NCBI GenBank assembly: GCA_040220455.1
Contig: JAVJUS010000061.1
Span: 1 to 41,455, forward strand
DNA length: 41,455 nucleotides
Direction of reading: 5' to 3'
Source of the DNA: JAVJUS01 sp040220455
GTDB taxonomy: Bacteria > Pseudomonadota > Alphaproteobacteria > DSM-16000 > Inquilinaceae
This document shows positions 8,613 to 17,033 of this stretch, piece after piece. Position 1 is the stretch's first letter. The number at the start of each line of letters is the position of its first letter. The notes beneath the pieces are model-generated. The model had not been told where the DNA came from, ran no database searches, and was given only the letters and a program-made list of their open reading frames with translations. A program made the translations under genes and the position numbers.

Positions 8613-9584
8613 CTATGGACCGGTCGGCACGAACACCGACAGCAGGACGGAGACCGTGACGACGGCCACCACCGTGCCCAGAAAGATCGCGGTCGCCACG
8701 GGCTCGACGGCGGTGTCGTAGCGCTGGGCGTAGAGGTAGACGTTGATGCCCGTCGGCATGCCGGCCATCACCACGGCGACGCCGGTCCACAGCGGGTCGA
8801 GGCCGAAGACGCCGGCGGCAAGCGCGAAGACCGCGAGCGGATGGATCGCGGTCTTGAGCGTGACGATCAGCAGCGCCGTCGGCACCGCGCCGGCGATGCG
8901 GAAGCGCGCCAGCCCCGCGCCCAGGGCGAACAGCGCCGCCGGCACGGCCGCCGCACCCAGCCGCTCGGCGATCGTGTCGACCGGCCCGGGCAGGGCGAGG
9001 CCCGACCGGTTGAGGATCAGCCCGCCGGCGAGGCCCAGGATGATCGGGTTGGTCGCCAGGCCCTTGAGCGCCTGGCCCAGGATCGTCGCCGCCTGGCGCC
9101 CGCGGCTTCGCCCCGGCGCGGTGGCGTCGCGGCCCTTGCCCGCCTCGATCAGCAGGGTCGCCGGCGGCAGGACCAAGAGGCCGTGGAACGCGATCAGCAG
9201 GAACAGCGGCAGCGCCGCGCGCTCGCCGAAGGCCGTCAGCACGATCGGGATGCCCAGAAGCACCGTGTTGGAGAACCCGGCCCCCAGCCCCAGCACCGCC
9301 AGCCGGTCGAGCCCGCCGGCGAACAGCACCCGGCCCAGCCCCATCGCCGCCGCGAAGACGAAAGCGACTCCGCCGTAATAGGAGATCAGGTAGCCCCAGG
9401 GCAGGTCGCCGGGCAGTTCCGTCGTCGCCACGGTGCGCAGCAGCAGCACCGGAATCGCGAAGTTGAAGACGAAGAGGGCGAGGCCGCGGCGCGCCGACTC
9501 GTCGAACCAGCCGAGCTTGGCCGCGCCATAGCCCATGCCGACCAGCCCGAAGACCGGGGCGACGGTATCCAGGATCGCGTCCAT
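8613..9584 (-). CDS. AEC family (auxin efflux carrier-like) transporter
   Basis: The product has 323 residues and about ten hydrophobic helices with the two-fold pattern typical of AEC permeases. Family hallmarks include FNFAIPVLLLRT in the first half, SNTVLLGIPIV in the middle and MPTGINVYLYAQRY in the last third. Bacterial members move dicarboxylates, malonate or other small organic acids, and the exact substrate cannot be predicted. The ATG at 9584 follows GGAGAGA at suitable distance, so I prefer it over upstream in-frame codons. A MarR-type regulator is transcribed divergently 121 bases away and is a likely controller. Confidence 0.88.
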   Translation of the reverse strand: MDAILDTVAPVFGLVGMGYGAAKLGWFDESARRGLALFVFNFAIPVLLLRTVATTELPGDLPWGYLISYYGGVAFVFAAAMGLGRVLFAGGLDRLAVLGLGAGFSNTVLLGIPIVLTAFGERAALPLFLLIAFHGLLVLPPATLLIEAGKGRDATAPGRSRGRQAATILGQALKGLATNPIILGLAGGLILNRSGLALPGPVDTIAERLGAAAVPAALFALGAGLARFRIAGAVPTALLIVTLKTAIHPLAVFALAAGVFGLDPLWTGVAVVMAGMPTGINVYLYAQRYDTAVEPVATAIFLGTVVAVVTVSVLLSVFVPTGP

Positions 9585-9646
9585 CGGCGCGGGTCTCTCC
9601 TTCGATGCCCCTCCGAACACGGATCGGAGCGAGCCATCGCTTAGCC

Positions 9647-9675
9647 TTGACAGGAAGTCACGCGGGCCGTGTCAT
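9647..9675 (+). promoter_or_regulatory. Candidate sigma-70 promoter of the MarR gene
   Basis: A perfect TTGACA at 9647-9652 is followed by 17 bases and TGTCAT at 9670-9675 (four of six matches to the -10). Transcription would start near 9682, giving a leader of about 24 bases that includes the ribosome binding site. Confidence 0.5.
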
Positions 9676-9680
9676 GGCCC
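9664..9680. promoter_or_regulatory. Candidate MarR operator
   Basis: The inverted repeat GGGCC-N7-GGCCC lies exactly over the -10 element of the candidate MarR promoter. A repressor bound here would block its own transcription and could also affect the divergent AEC gene. The site was chosen on position and symmetry only. Confidence 0.3.
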
Positions 9681-9705
9681 TACGATCCCTGGGGAGACGC
9701 AAGGC

Positions 9706-10356
9706 ATGGCCGAGCCCGCCGCCAACGGCGTCGACCGCGCTCTCCTGGCCCGGACGTTGCGGCCGGAGAACAGCCCCGGCTACCTGCTCTGGCAGGTCGC
9801 CAACCGGTGGCAACGCGCCCAGCGGGCGGCGCTGGCCGGCCTGTCGATCACCCATGTCCAGTTCGTCCTGCTCGCCGGCCTGGCCTGGCTGGAGCTGCGC
9901 GAGGGCCGCGTCCATCAGGCCCGGCTGGCCCGCTTCTGCCGGACCGACGCCATGATGACCAGCCAGGTCGTACGCACGCTGGAGCGCGCCGGCCTGATCG
10001 CCCGCGCCGTCGACCCGGCCGACAACCGGGCGCGCCACCTGACCCTGACCGCCGCCGGCGCCGCCTGCCTCAATGCCGCCATGCCGGCGGCCATGGAGGC
10101 CGACGCCGCCTTCTTCGGCGGCCGGGACGACGAGCGCGAGGCGCTGGTCGAGGCCCTGCGCCGGCTGGCCCGCGCTCCGGCGGATGGCGCCGGCGAGACG
10201 GTCACGCTGGCCGCGGACCCGGCGCGCGGCGAGGCGCCCGCGATCGCGCCCGACCCGCCCGCCGCACCCCCGGCCGCCGACGATCCGGCGGTCGCCGCGC
10301 GCGCCGTCGCCGAGACGGAGCCCGAGCCCGAGCACCCGGCCGACCCCCGGGGCTAA
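9706..10356 (+). CDS. MarR family transcriptional regulator
   Basis: The product has 216 residues. A winged helix-turn-helix occupies roughly residues 55-125, with the recognition region ARFCRTDAMMTSQVVRTLERAGLI and the wing DPADNRARHLTLTAAG, both typical of MarR dimers. The last 45 residues are an Ala/Pro/Glu-rich tail outside the family fold and probably disordered. The ATG at 9706 follows GGGGAGA. It is divergent from an AEC transporter, the usual arrangement for a regulator and the exporter it controls. The effector is unknown. Confidence 0.88.
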   Translation: MAEPAANGVDRALLARTLRPENSPGYLLWQVANRWQRAQRAALAGLSITHVQFVLLAGLAWLELREGRVHQARLARFCRTDAMMTSQVVRTLERAGLIARAVDPADNRARHLTLTAAGAACLNAAMPAAMEADAAFFGGRDDEREALVEALRRLARAPADGAGETVTLAADPARGEAPAIAPDPPAAPPAADDPAVAARAVAETEPEPEHPADPRG

Positions 10357-10394
10357 GCCCGACATCCGGCCGGCCGTCGCGATCGCGTCCCCGC

Positions 10395-11765
10395 TCACCC
10401 TGCCGGCGACCCGGCCGGGGCGGCGTCGAGCACGGCGCGGACCCGGCCGGGCAGATCGGCGATCGCCACCGTCTCCTGCGTCCCCTTGTCCAGATCCTTG
10501 ACGACGGCGGCGTCGGCCGCGGCCTCGGTGTCGCCGATCATGATCGCCACGCGGAAGCCTTTCGCGGCGGCGTATTTGAGCTGCTGGCCCACCTTCTTGG
10601 GCTCGGTGAAGACCTCCGTGTCGATCCCGGCGGCCCGCAGGACCGAGGCGGCGGCCAGGCAGCGGTCCAGATGGGCGCGGTCCATCACCGTGACCAGCGC
10701 GTCGGCCGGCGTCGCCCGGCCGGGCGCCAGGATCCCCGCCTCGAACAGGCGCGCGAGCATGCGCGTCAGCCCGATCGAGATGCCGACGCCCGGCAGGCTC
10801 TGCCGCGTGAAGGTGCCGGCCAGGTCGTCGTAGCGCCCGCCCGAGCAGATCGAGCCGACCTCCGGATGGTCGACCAGCACGGTCTCGTAGACGGTGCCGG
10901 TGTAGTAGTCGAGGCCGCGCGCGATCGACAGATCCACCGTCCAGGCGTCGTCCGGCAGGCCGAAGGCCTCGAGCCCGGCGACCACCTCGGCCAGCTCCTC
11001 GACGCCCCGGTGGTAGAGCTCCGGCCCGTCCCGGCCGCGCAGGCTCGCGATATCCGCCGGCGAGGAGACGAAGTCGAGCACCTGGCGCGCGCCTGCCTCG
11101 TCCAGGCCCGTCGTCTCGCGCAACTCCGCGACCACCTTCTCCGGTCCGACCTTCTCCAGCGCGTCGACGGCGCGCAGGGCGTCGATGAAGCGGTCCTCGG
11201 CCAGCCCGACGCCGGCCAGGAATCCCTGCAGGATCTTGCGGTTGTTGATGCGGATGCGGAACCGGCCGATGCCCGCGCGCGAGAAGATGGCGTGAATGAC
11301 GCACGGGATCTCGGCGTCGGCGAGCAGGCCCAGCGAGCCGTTGCCGACGATGTCGATGTCGCACTGGTAGAACTCGCGGAACCGCCCGGCCTGGGGCCGC
11401 TCGCCGCGCCAGACCTTCTGGATCTGGTAGCGCCGGAACGGAAAGGTCAGCTTCGCGAAGTGCTGGGCGACATAGCGCGCCATCGGCACCGTCAGGTCGA
11501 AATGCAGCGCCATCTCGGTCGAGGCGTCGCCGCCCTCGCTCTCCGCGGCGAGGCGGGAGAGGGCGTAGATCTCCTTGTCGGCGACGCCCTTGGCGGTCAG
11601 CACCTCCTTGCGCTCGATCGCCGGCGTCTCGATCGGCGCGAAGCCGAAGCGCTCGAACTGGGTGCGGATCAGGCGCAGCAGGCGCTCCTCGACAGCCTTC
11701 TCCTCGGGCAGCCATTCGGGAAAGCCACTGACGGGGCGGGGCTTGACGATCGGCGTATCGGCCAT
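10395..11765 (-). CDS. hisS: Histidyl-tRNA synthetase
   Basis: This 456-residue class II synthetase charges tRNA-His. Visible signatures are the motif 2 region with RRYQIQKVWRGERPQAGRFREFYQCD, the histidine-A motif GLDYYTGTVYE, the motif 3 region GVGISIGLTRM, and a C-terminal anticodon-binding domain beginning near VTVMDRAHL. Length is close to the alphaproteobacterial norm. I start at the ATG at 11765 (MADTPIV); no strong ribosome binding site is visible, and the frame is open further upstream. It ends 38 bases from the convergent MarR gene and is divergent from the dehalogenase-like gene. Confidence 0.95.
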   Translation of the reverse strand: MADTPIVKPRPVSGFPEWLPEEKAVEERLLRLIRTQFERFGFAPIETPAIERKEVLTAKGVADKEIYALSRLAAESEGGDASTEMALHFDLTVPMARYVAQHFAKLTFPFRRYQIQKVWRGERPQAGRFREFYQCDIDIVGNGSLGLLADAEIPCVIHAIFSRAGIGRFRIRINNRKILQGFLAGVGLAEDRFIDALRAVDALEKVGPEKVVAELRETTGLDEAGARQVLDFVSSPADIASLRGRDGPELYHRGVEELAEVVAGLEAFGLPDDAWTVDLSIARGLDYYTGTVYETVLVDHPEVGSICSGGRYDDLAGTFTRQSLPGVGISIGLTRMLARLFEAGILAPGRATPADALVTVMDRAHLDRCLAAASVLRAAGIDTEVFTEPKKVGQQLKYAAAKGFRVAIMIGDTEAAADAAVVKDLDKGTQETVAIADLPGRVRAVLDAAPAGSPAG

Positions 11766-11907
11766 GGGACGGGTCGCAGGACTAACGGATGCGGGACGAT
11801 GGCGGGGCGGGTTTCGCCCGTGCGCGGGCGGGCCTAGGCTTAGGCCGGATCGACGGGTCGGCGCAAGGTGCGCGGCCGCGTTCCCTGTTCCCGCTCCTGG
11901 AGGACCG

Positions 11908-12780
11908 ATGTTCGAAGGCTTCCATCGCGAGTTCGTGCGCTGCGGCGAGACCGACATCCACGCGGTGATCGGCGGCGACGGCCCGCCGCTGCTGCTGCTC
12001 CACGGCTATCCGGAAACACATCTGATGTGGCACCGGATCGCCGACGACCTGGCGCGGCATTTCACCGTCGTCTGCCCGGACCTGCGCGGCTACGGCGACA
12101 GCGCCAAGCCGCCGGGCGACCCGGCGCACGAAACCTATGCCAAGCGCGCCATGGCGCTCGACCAGGCGATCCTGATGGGCAAGCTGGGCTTCGAGACCTA
12201 CGGCGTCGCCGGCCACGACCGGGGCGCCCGCGTCGCCCGGCGCCTGGCGCTCGACCATCCCGACGCCGTGTCGAAGCTCGCCGTGCTCGATATCATCCCG
12301 ACCCATGTGGTGTTCGACCGTATCGACCAAGTGGTGGCGACCAAGTACAGCCACTGGTTCTACATGCTCGACCCGGAGCTGCCGGAGCACTTCATCGGCC
12401 TCGACCCGGCCTATTGGCTGACCGCAAAGCTGCGCGCCTGGTCGGCCGACCCGGACGCCTTCGAGCCGGCGATCGTCGAGCAGTACATCCGCTGCCTCTC
12501 GACCCCCGAGGCGATCCACGCCACCTGCGAGGACTACCGCGCCGGCGCCTCGATCGACCTGGAGCACGATCGGGAGGACGCCGAGGACCCGATCGAATGC
12601 CCGGTCCTGGTCCTCTGGGGCGCCGAGGGCCTGGTCGGCCGGCATTACGACCCGCTGGCGATCTGGCGCGACGAGGCCGACGGCCCGGTCGAGGGCCACG
12701 CGCTCGACTGCGGCCATTTCCTGCCCGAAGAGGCGCCCGAGGCGACCCGCGACGCCCTGATCGCCTTCTTCGACGGCTGA
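11908..12780 (+). CDS. Haloacetate (fluoroacetate) dehalogenase-like alpha/beta hydrolase
   Basis: The 290-residue product contains every active-site element known for fluoroacetate dehalogenase. These are nucleophile Asp104 in GHDRGARVARR, carboxylate-binding Arg105 and Arg108, acid Asp128 in LAVLDIIPT, the halide pocket His149-Trp150 (YSHWF) and Tyr210 (CEDYRAG), and base His270 (CGHFLPEEAPE). Spacing follows the R. palustris enzyme (Asp110, Arg111, Arg114, Asp134, His155, Trp156, Tyr219, His280) closely. The reaction would release halide and form glycolate. The start ATG at 11908 has GGAGGA upstream. The next genes, LrgA and LrgB, begin 47 bases downstream on the same strand. Epoxide hydrolase activity is the main alternative, but the His-Trp pair and the paired arginines favour the dehalogenase. 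Confidence 0.85.
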   Translation: MFEGFHREFVRCGETDIHAVIGGDGPPLLLLHGYPETHLMWHRIADDLARHFTVVCPDLRGYGDSAKPPGDPAHETYAKRAMALDQAILMGKLGFETYGVAGHDRGARVARRLALDHPDAVSKLAVLDIIPTHVVFDRIDQVVATKYSHWFYMLDPELPEHFIGLDPAYWLTAKLRAWSADPDAFEPAIVEQYIRCLSTPEAIHATCEDYRAGASIDLEHDREDAEDPIECPVLVLWGAEGLVGRHYDPLAIWRDEADGPVEGHALDCGHFLPEEAPEATRDALIAFFDG

Positions 12781-12827
12781 GCTGATCGGCCGCGCCCCAC
12801 CTCCCCGAAACAGCGACGGAGCCCCTC

Positions 12828-13259
12828 ATGCTTGCCGCCCTGACGCTTCTCCTGTCGCTCCAGCTCGCGGGCGAGATCCTGGTGCGGGTGACAGGCCTGC
12901 CGCTGCCCGGGCCGGTGATCGGCATGGCCCTGCTGTTCGCGGGCTTGAGCCTGCGCGCTGCCCTGCTCGACCGCCCGCGCGTGCCCGAGGCCCTGGAGGG
13001 CGCGGCGGACGGCCTGCTGCGCCACCTCTCGCTGCTGTTCGTGCCGGCGGGGGTGGGCGTGATCTCGCTGCTGGGCGTGGTCGAGCGCGACCTGGTGCCG
13101 ATCGTCGCCGCCCTGCTGGTCAGCACGATCGTGACGATCGCGGTGACGGCGCTCGCGATGCGCGCTCTCGACCGGCTGGCGGGCCACCGGGGCGAGGACG
13201 CCGACGAGGGTGGGGGCGGGAACGCGGGCGACGGTCCGGGACCGGAGGCCGGCCGATGA
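12828..13259 (+). CDS. lrgA: CidA/LrgA family membrane protein
   Basis: The product has 143 residues, with four hydrophobic helices in the first 115 and the family motif LPLPGPVIGMALLF. The charged C-terminal tail is Gly/Asp-rich. CidA/LrgA proteins were first described as holin-like and later linked to small carboxylate transport (pyruvate in Bacillus; glycolate/glycerate for the fused plant homologue PLGG1). The ATG at 12828 follows a GGAG. Its stop overlaps the lrgB start by four bases (ATGA), so the two are co-translated. Confidence 0.9.
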   Translation: MLAALTLLLSLQLAGEILVRVTGLPLPGPVIGMALLFAGLSLRAALLDRPRVPEALEGAADGLLRHLSLLFVPAGVGVISLLGVVERDLVPIVAALLVSTIVTIAVTALAMRALDRLAGHRGEDADEGGGGNAGDGPGPEAGR

Positions 13260-13996
13260 GCGAGGAGCAGCAGAGCCTCTGGCAGGTCTGGGTCTATCTG
13301 GCGGAGACGCCGCTGGTCGGCCTCACCGTGACGCTTGCCGCCTATCTGGTCGGCGACCTGATCTACAAGCGCACCAACCTGTTTCCGCTGGCCAACCCAG
13401 TGCTGATCGCCGTCGTCCTGCTGGCCCTGCTGCTCTGGGCGACCGGCGTCGACTACCGCACCTATTTCGAGGGCGCGCAGTTCGTCCACTTCCTGCTCGG
13501 CCCGGCGACGGTGGCCCTGGCGGTGCCGCTCTATCGCCAGTTCCGCGCGGTACGGCGCTCTGCGCCGGCGATCGTCGGCGCCGTGGTGATCGGCTCCCTG
13601 ACCGCGTCGGCGAGCGCCGTGGCGACCGCCTGGGCGCTGGGCGCCGGGCGGGACACGCTGCTCTCCCTCGCGCCGAAATCGGTGACGACGCCGGTCGCCA
13701 TGGGCATCGCGGAGCGCTTGGGCGGCCTGCCCTCGCTGACGGCCGTCTTCGTGATCCTGACCGGCATCCTGGGCGCCATGGGCGCGACCTGGACGCTGAA
13801 CGCGCTGCGCATCAAGGACTGGCGCGCCCGAGGCCTGGCCACCGGGGTCGCGGCCCACGGCATCGGCACGGCACGCGCCTTCGCCGTCAGCGAGGTCGCC
13901 GGCGCCTTTTCCAGCCTCGCCATGGGCCTCAACGCGCTCGCCACCGCGATCCTGCTGCCGCTGGCCGCGGCCTTGCTGGCCGGTTGGCTGGGGTGA
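13256..13996 (+). CDS. lrgB: LrgB family membrane protein
   Basis: The product has 246 residues and about seven hydrophobic helices. It shows the LrgB signatures GPATVALAVPLY, LAPKSVTTPVAMGIAERLGG and AHGIGTARAF. LrgB pairs with LrgA in the membrane; the complex is thought to move small carboxylates or modulate murein hydrolase export. Its place after a predicted haloacetate dehalogenase suggests a role with glycolate. No regulator of the LytR/CidR type lies nearby. Confidence 0.92.
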   Translation: MSEEQQSLWQVWVYLAETPLVGLTVTLAAYLVGDLIYKRTNLFPLANPVLIAVVLLALLLWATGVDYRTYFEGAQFVHFLLGPATVALAVPLYRQFRAVRRSAPAIVGAVVIGSLTASASAVATAWALGAGRDTLLSLAPKSVTTPVAMGIAERLGGLPSLTAVFVILTGILGAMGATWTLNALRIKDWRARGLATGVAAHGIGTARAFAVSEVAGAFSSLAMGLNALATAILLPLAAALLAGWLG

Positions 13997-14010
13997 AAGC
14001 GGGCCGCGAC

Positions 14011-14078
14011 GTGTCGGGTTTCGCTGCGCTCTACCGGACCTACGGTTGGGTCGGCTGGAGGTGAAGCCGAAAGTCGAC
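14011..14078. repeat. Interspersed repeat, family B, copy 2
   Basis: Two half-units (14011-14044, beginning GTGTCGGGTTTCGCTGCG, and 14049-14078) match the reverse complements of the half-units at 6671-6703 and 6736-6768, with the spacer between them lost. It lies between the convergent lrgB and GFA genes. Confidence 0.65.
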
Positions 14079-14097
14079 ATCGGCGCCGGCTGCCGAT

Positions 14098-14496
14098 CTA
14101 GAACCACAGATCGGCGACGCACCGGGTATCGCGGGGCACGCTCTGCCAGCTGTCCAGCGCGTCGAGATGGCGCAGCCGGACAGCGGCGACGGCGTCGGGC
14201 TCGGCCAGGCGGAGGTTCACGGCGATGCGCCGGCGGCCGTCCGGCCCGGTCTCGAGGGCGCGCCAGTAGGCCACGCAGCCGCAGGCCGGGCAGAAATGGA
14301 AGCCGATCGACCGGTCGCCGCGAACATAGGCGCGCGTCTCGCCCGAGACGTCGACGCCCTCGCCGTCATGGCCATAGGCCCAGAGCACGCCGTAGCGCCG
14401 GCAGATCGTGCAGTTGCAGGCCGTCGCCGTGTCGGGCACGCCCGCGAAGCGCCAGCGCACCGCGCCGCAGTGGCAGGATCCGTCGATGGTCGCCAT
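14098..14496 (-). CDS. GFA family (glutathione-dependent formaldehyde-activating enzyme-like) protein
   Basis: The 132-residue product has the cysteine pattern of the GFA fold: SCHCGAV (Cys8, Cys10), CNCTIC (Cys27, Cys29, Cys32) and CPACGC (Cys69, Cys72), which bind two zinc ions. The founding member accelerates the reaction of formaldehyde with glutathione, but most members have unknown substrates. The ATG at 14496 follows GGGGAGG. No formaldehyde dehydrogenase gene is nearby, so a formaldehyde role is not supported by context. Confidence 0.88.
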   Translation of the reverse strand: MATIDGSCHCGAVRWRFAGVPDTATACNCTICRRYGVLWAYGHDGEGVDVSGETRAYVRGDRSIGFHFCPACGCVAYWRALETGPDGRRRIAVNLRLAEPDAVAAVRLRHLDALDSWQSVPRDTRCVADLWF

Positions 14497-14606
14497 GGCC
14501 TCCCCCCGGTTCGACGCGTCGCGCCGTCGCCTGACTATCGCGCGCCCGCCATGGGAGAGGAAGCGGGAGTGGAGTCGGCACAGGAACTATGGAGACGATG
14601 GACGCC

Positions 14607-15098
14607 TCAGGCGTCGTTGCGGGGCAGGGCCGGCAGGGGCGCGATCTCGATGCCCTCGTCGTCGAGCGCCTCGACCTCGTCGCGGCTCGCCCGGCCGTAG
14701 ATGCCGCGCGCTTCGGCCTCGCCGCAATGGATGCGGCGGGCCTCCTCGGCGAAGCGGTCGCCGACATCGTCGCAGGTGGCGCGGACATGGCGGGCGAAGG
14801 CGTGGAGCGCCTCGCGCAGGGCCGCCGCGCGCTGGTCGCTCGACAGGGCGGCAGGCGGCTCGGCGCCCCGGTCCGGAGCCGGCGCCCCGCCGCCCGGGCG
14901 GCAGACCGCGCCGCCGTCCTCCGGCGCCTTGGCGCCGCGCGCGATCGACGGCGCCATCGGCGCCTTGGTGATGCCCGTGTCGCCGCAGGCCGGGCAGGTC
15001 ACCGCGCCCGCGGCGGCCTGGGAGTCGAAGGTCGCGCCGTCACGGAACCAGGCCTCGAACAGATCGCCGTTGCCGCAGCGCAGCCGGTACAGGATCAT
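14607..15098 (-). CDS. DUF1178 family protein
   Basis: The product has 163 residues. The N-terminus MILYRLRCGNGDLFEAWF followed by FDSQAAAGAVTCPACGD is the family signature, with Cys8, Cys35 and Cys38 forming a probable zinc ribbon. The middle is a Pro/Gly/Ala-rich linker and the C-terminal half, FARHVRATCDDVGDRFAEEARRIHCGE, is the second conserved block. Function is unknown. In many alphaproteobacteria this gene directly follows the nitrilase-type gene of the comF-grxC block; here it lies 7.7 kb from that gene (22809-23708). The start ATG at 15098 is preceded by a weak GATGGA. Confidence 0.88.
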   Translation of the reverse strand: MILYRLRCGNGDLFEAWFRDGATFDSQAAAGAVTCPACGDTGITKAPMAPSIARGAKAPEDGGAVCRPGGGAPAPDRGAEPPAALSSDQRAAALREALHAFARHVRATCDDVGDRFAEEARRIHCGEAEARGIYGRASRDEVEALDDEGIEIAPLPALPRNDA

Positions 15099-15171
15099 CG
15101 CGTTTCCATCGTCCCCGGACCCGGGGTGATTGGGAATGTCCCCAGCCTCGGGTCGACAATTCGGAAATAGG

Positions 15172-15831
15172 ATGACCCGCGCCTCACGGCAAGACGCCCC
15201 GGGCGGGCATGGAACGGGGCCCGCCGCCCTGGCGGTGGCGCCCCCCTCGCCCTGGGTGACCCGATTCGCCCCGCTGATCGACCGGGCGGCCGGGCCGGTG
15301 CTCGACGTCGCCTGCGGCCGCGGGCGCCACGCCCGCTGGCTCGTCGAGCGGGGATACGCCGTGGTCGGCGTCGACATCGACCCGTCCGGCGCGGCCGATC
15401 TCGCCGGCCGGGCGCTGATCCTGCGTGCCGATCTGGAGCGGCCGGCCGCGACCGGCACCAGGGAGCGCGCGGACAACGACGCCCCGGGCTGGCCCTTCGC
15501 CGAGGGCCGGTTCGCCGGCGTGATCGTGACCAACTATCTCTGGCGGCCGCTCTTCGATAGGCTGATCGGGGCGCTGGCGCCGGGGGGGATCCTGATCTAC
15601 GAGACCTTCGCCCAGGGCAACGAACGGCTGGGCCGGCCGGCGACGCCGGCGCATCTGCTGGCGCCGGGCGAACTGCTCGACCGGGTGGCCGGGCGGCTGG
15701 GCGTCATCGCCTACGAGCATGGCGAGGTCGCCTTGCCGCGCCCGGCCGTCGTCCAGCGCATCGCGGCCGCCGCGCCGGCCGTGCGCGGGGGCGATCCGGC
15801 GGCGGAGCCGCCCCGCGCCCTGCCGCCCTGA
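15172..15831 (+). CDS. Class I SAM-dependent methyltransferase
   Basis: The product (219 residues) carries motif I as VLDVACGRGRHARWL (43-57), the acidic end of strand 2 as VVGVDID (64-70), and motif II/III segments VIVTNYLW and LAPGGILIYETFAQGNERLG. The substrate cannot be inferred. The ATG at 15172 follows GGAAATAGG; the frame is open upstream to a TTG at 15130, which has no binding site. It is divergent from the DUF1178 gene. Confidence 0.87.
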   Translation: MTRASRQDAPGGHGTGPAALAVAPPSPWVTRFAPLIDRAAGPVLDVACGRGRHARWLVERGYAVVGVDIDPSGAADLAGRALILRADLERPAATGTRERADNDAPGWPFAEGRFAGVIVTNYLWRPLFDRLIGALAPGGILIYETFAQGNERLGRPATPAHLLAPGELLDRVAGRLGVIAYEHGEVALPRPAVVQRIAAAAPAVRGGDPAAEPPRALPP

Positions 15832-15934
15832 GGCGGCCGCCCATGCCGGTCCGACCGGACCGGCACGGACCGTTCCACCGCACGGACGCGACAGACGTCC
15901 GACACGAGACCGAGCCGAGGGGAGATCGACGGCC

Positions 15935-16951
15935 ATGCGCAAACTCAAATGGGGCATCCTGAGCACCGCGGATATCGGCGTGCGCAAGGTGATCCCGCCG
16001 ATGCAGCAGGCCACGGCCTGCGACATCGTGGCGATCGCCTCGCGCGATGCCAAGCGGGCCGAGGAGGTTGCCGGGCGGCTCGGCATCCCGCGGCATCATG
16101 GCGACTACGATGCGCTCCTCGCCGACCCCGAGGTCGAGGCGATCTACAACCCGCTGCCCAACCATCTGCACGTGCCCTGGACCGAGAAGGCGGCGGCCGC
16201 CGGCAAGCACGTGCTGTGCGAGAAGCCGATCGCGCTCGACGCCGAGGAGGCGCGCCGCCTGATCGACGCCCGCGACCGGCACGGCGTGGTCATCCAGGAA
16301 GCCTTCATGGTGCGCACCCATCCGCAATGGCTGAAGGTGCGCGGATTGGTGGAGAGCGGCGCGATCGGCGAGCTGCGCGCGATCCAGGGATTCTTCTCCT
16401 ACGACAACACCAACCCGGACGACATCCGCAACCAGGCCGATATCGGCGGCGGCGGCCTCTACGACATCGGCTGCTACCCGATCACCACGAGCCGCTTCGT
16501 CACCGGCCGCGAGCCCGAGAGCGTTGTCGCCACCCTCGACCGCGATCCGGAGATGCGCATCGACCGGCTGGGCAGCGCGATCCTGCAGTTCGGCCGGGCG
16601 GACGGCTATCCGGTACAGGCGACCTTCACCTACTCGACCCAGATCGTGCCTTATCAGCGCATGCAGTTCTTCGGGACGACCGGGCGGATCGAGGTCGAGA
16701 TCCCGTTCAACGCCCCCAACGACCGGCCGTGCCGGCTGTTCGTCGACGACGGCTCGTCGGTGACGGGCGACGGCACTCGCATTGTCGAGATCGAGCAATG
16801 CGACCAGTACGGTGTGGCGGGCGACGCCTTTTCCCGGGCCGTCTTGGACGGGACGCCGCCGCCTGTGCCGCTCGAGAACTCGGTCGCCAACATGCGGGTC
16901 ATCGACGCCTGTTTCCGCAGCGCGGACTCCGGCCGGTGGGTCTCGCTTTGA
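15935..16951 (+). CDS. Gfo/Idh/MocA family NAD(P)-dependent oxidoreductase
   Basis: The 338-residue product has an N-terminal Rossmann fold starting KWGILSTADIG, the family's EKP motif with catalytic Lys97 (CEKPIALDAEEA), and the C-terminal substrate domain with GGGGLYDIGCYPI. The DIGCYPI pattern is typical of the D-xylose 1-dehydrogenase/dihydrodiol dehydrogenase branch. It probably oxidises a sugar or polyol at C1; the exact substrate is not determinable. The ATG at 15935 follows GAGGGGAGA. The gene is followed by chaC on the same strand after 82 bases. Confidence 0.88.
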   Translation: MRKLKWGILSTADIGVRKVIPPMQQATACDIVAIASRDAKRAEEVAGRLGIPRHHGDYDALLADPEVEAIYNPLPNHLHVPWTEKAAAAGKHVLCEKPIALDAEEARRLIDARDRHGVVIQEAFMVRTHPQWLKVRGLVESGAIGELRAIQGFFSYDNTNPDDIRNQADIGGGGLYDIGCYPITTSRFVTGREPESVVATLDRDPEMRIDRLGSAILQFGRADGYPVQATFTYSTQIVPYQRMQFFGTTGRIEVEIPFNAPNDRPCRLFVDDGSSVTGDGTRIVEIEQCDQYGVAGDAFSRAVLDGTPPPVPLENSVANMRVIDACFRSADSGRWVSL

Positions 16952-17033
16952 CGGCGTGGTCCGCCAATGGGGGCGATGCCGCGGCGTGGCGCCGCCCCTA
17001 CCCCGGCACGAACGTCCGTGGCATCATGCGCGC

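Noticed and set aside
15130..15171. Extended N-terminus of the methyltransferase from a TTG at 15130
   Set aside because: The ATG at 15172 has a ribosome binding site and the extra residues are not part of the fold.
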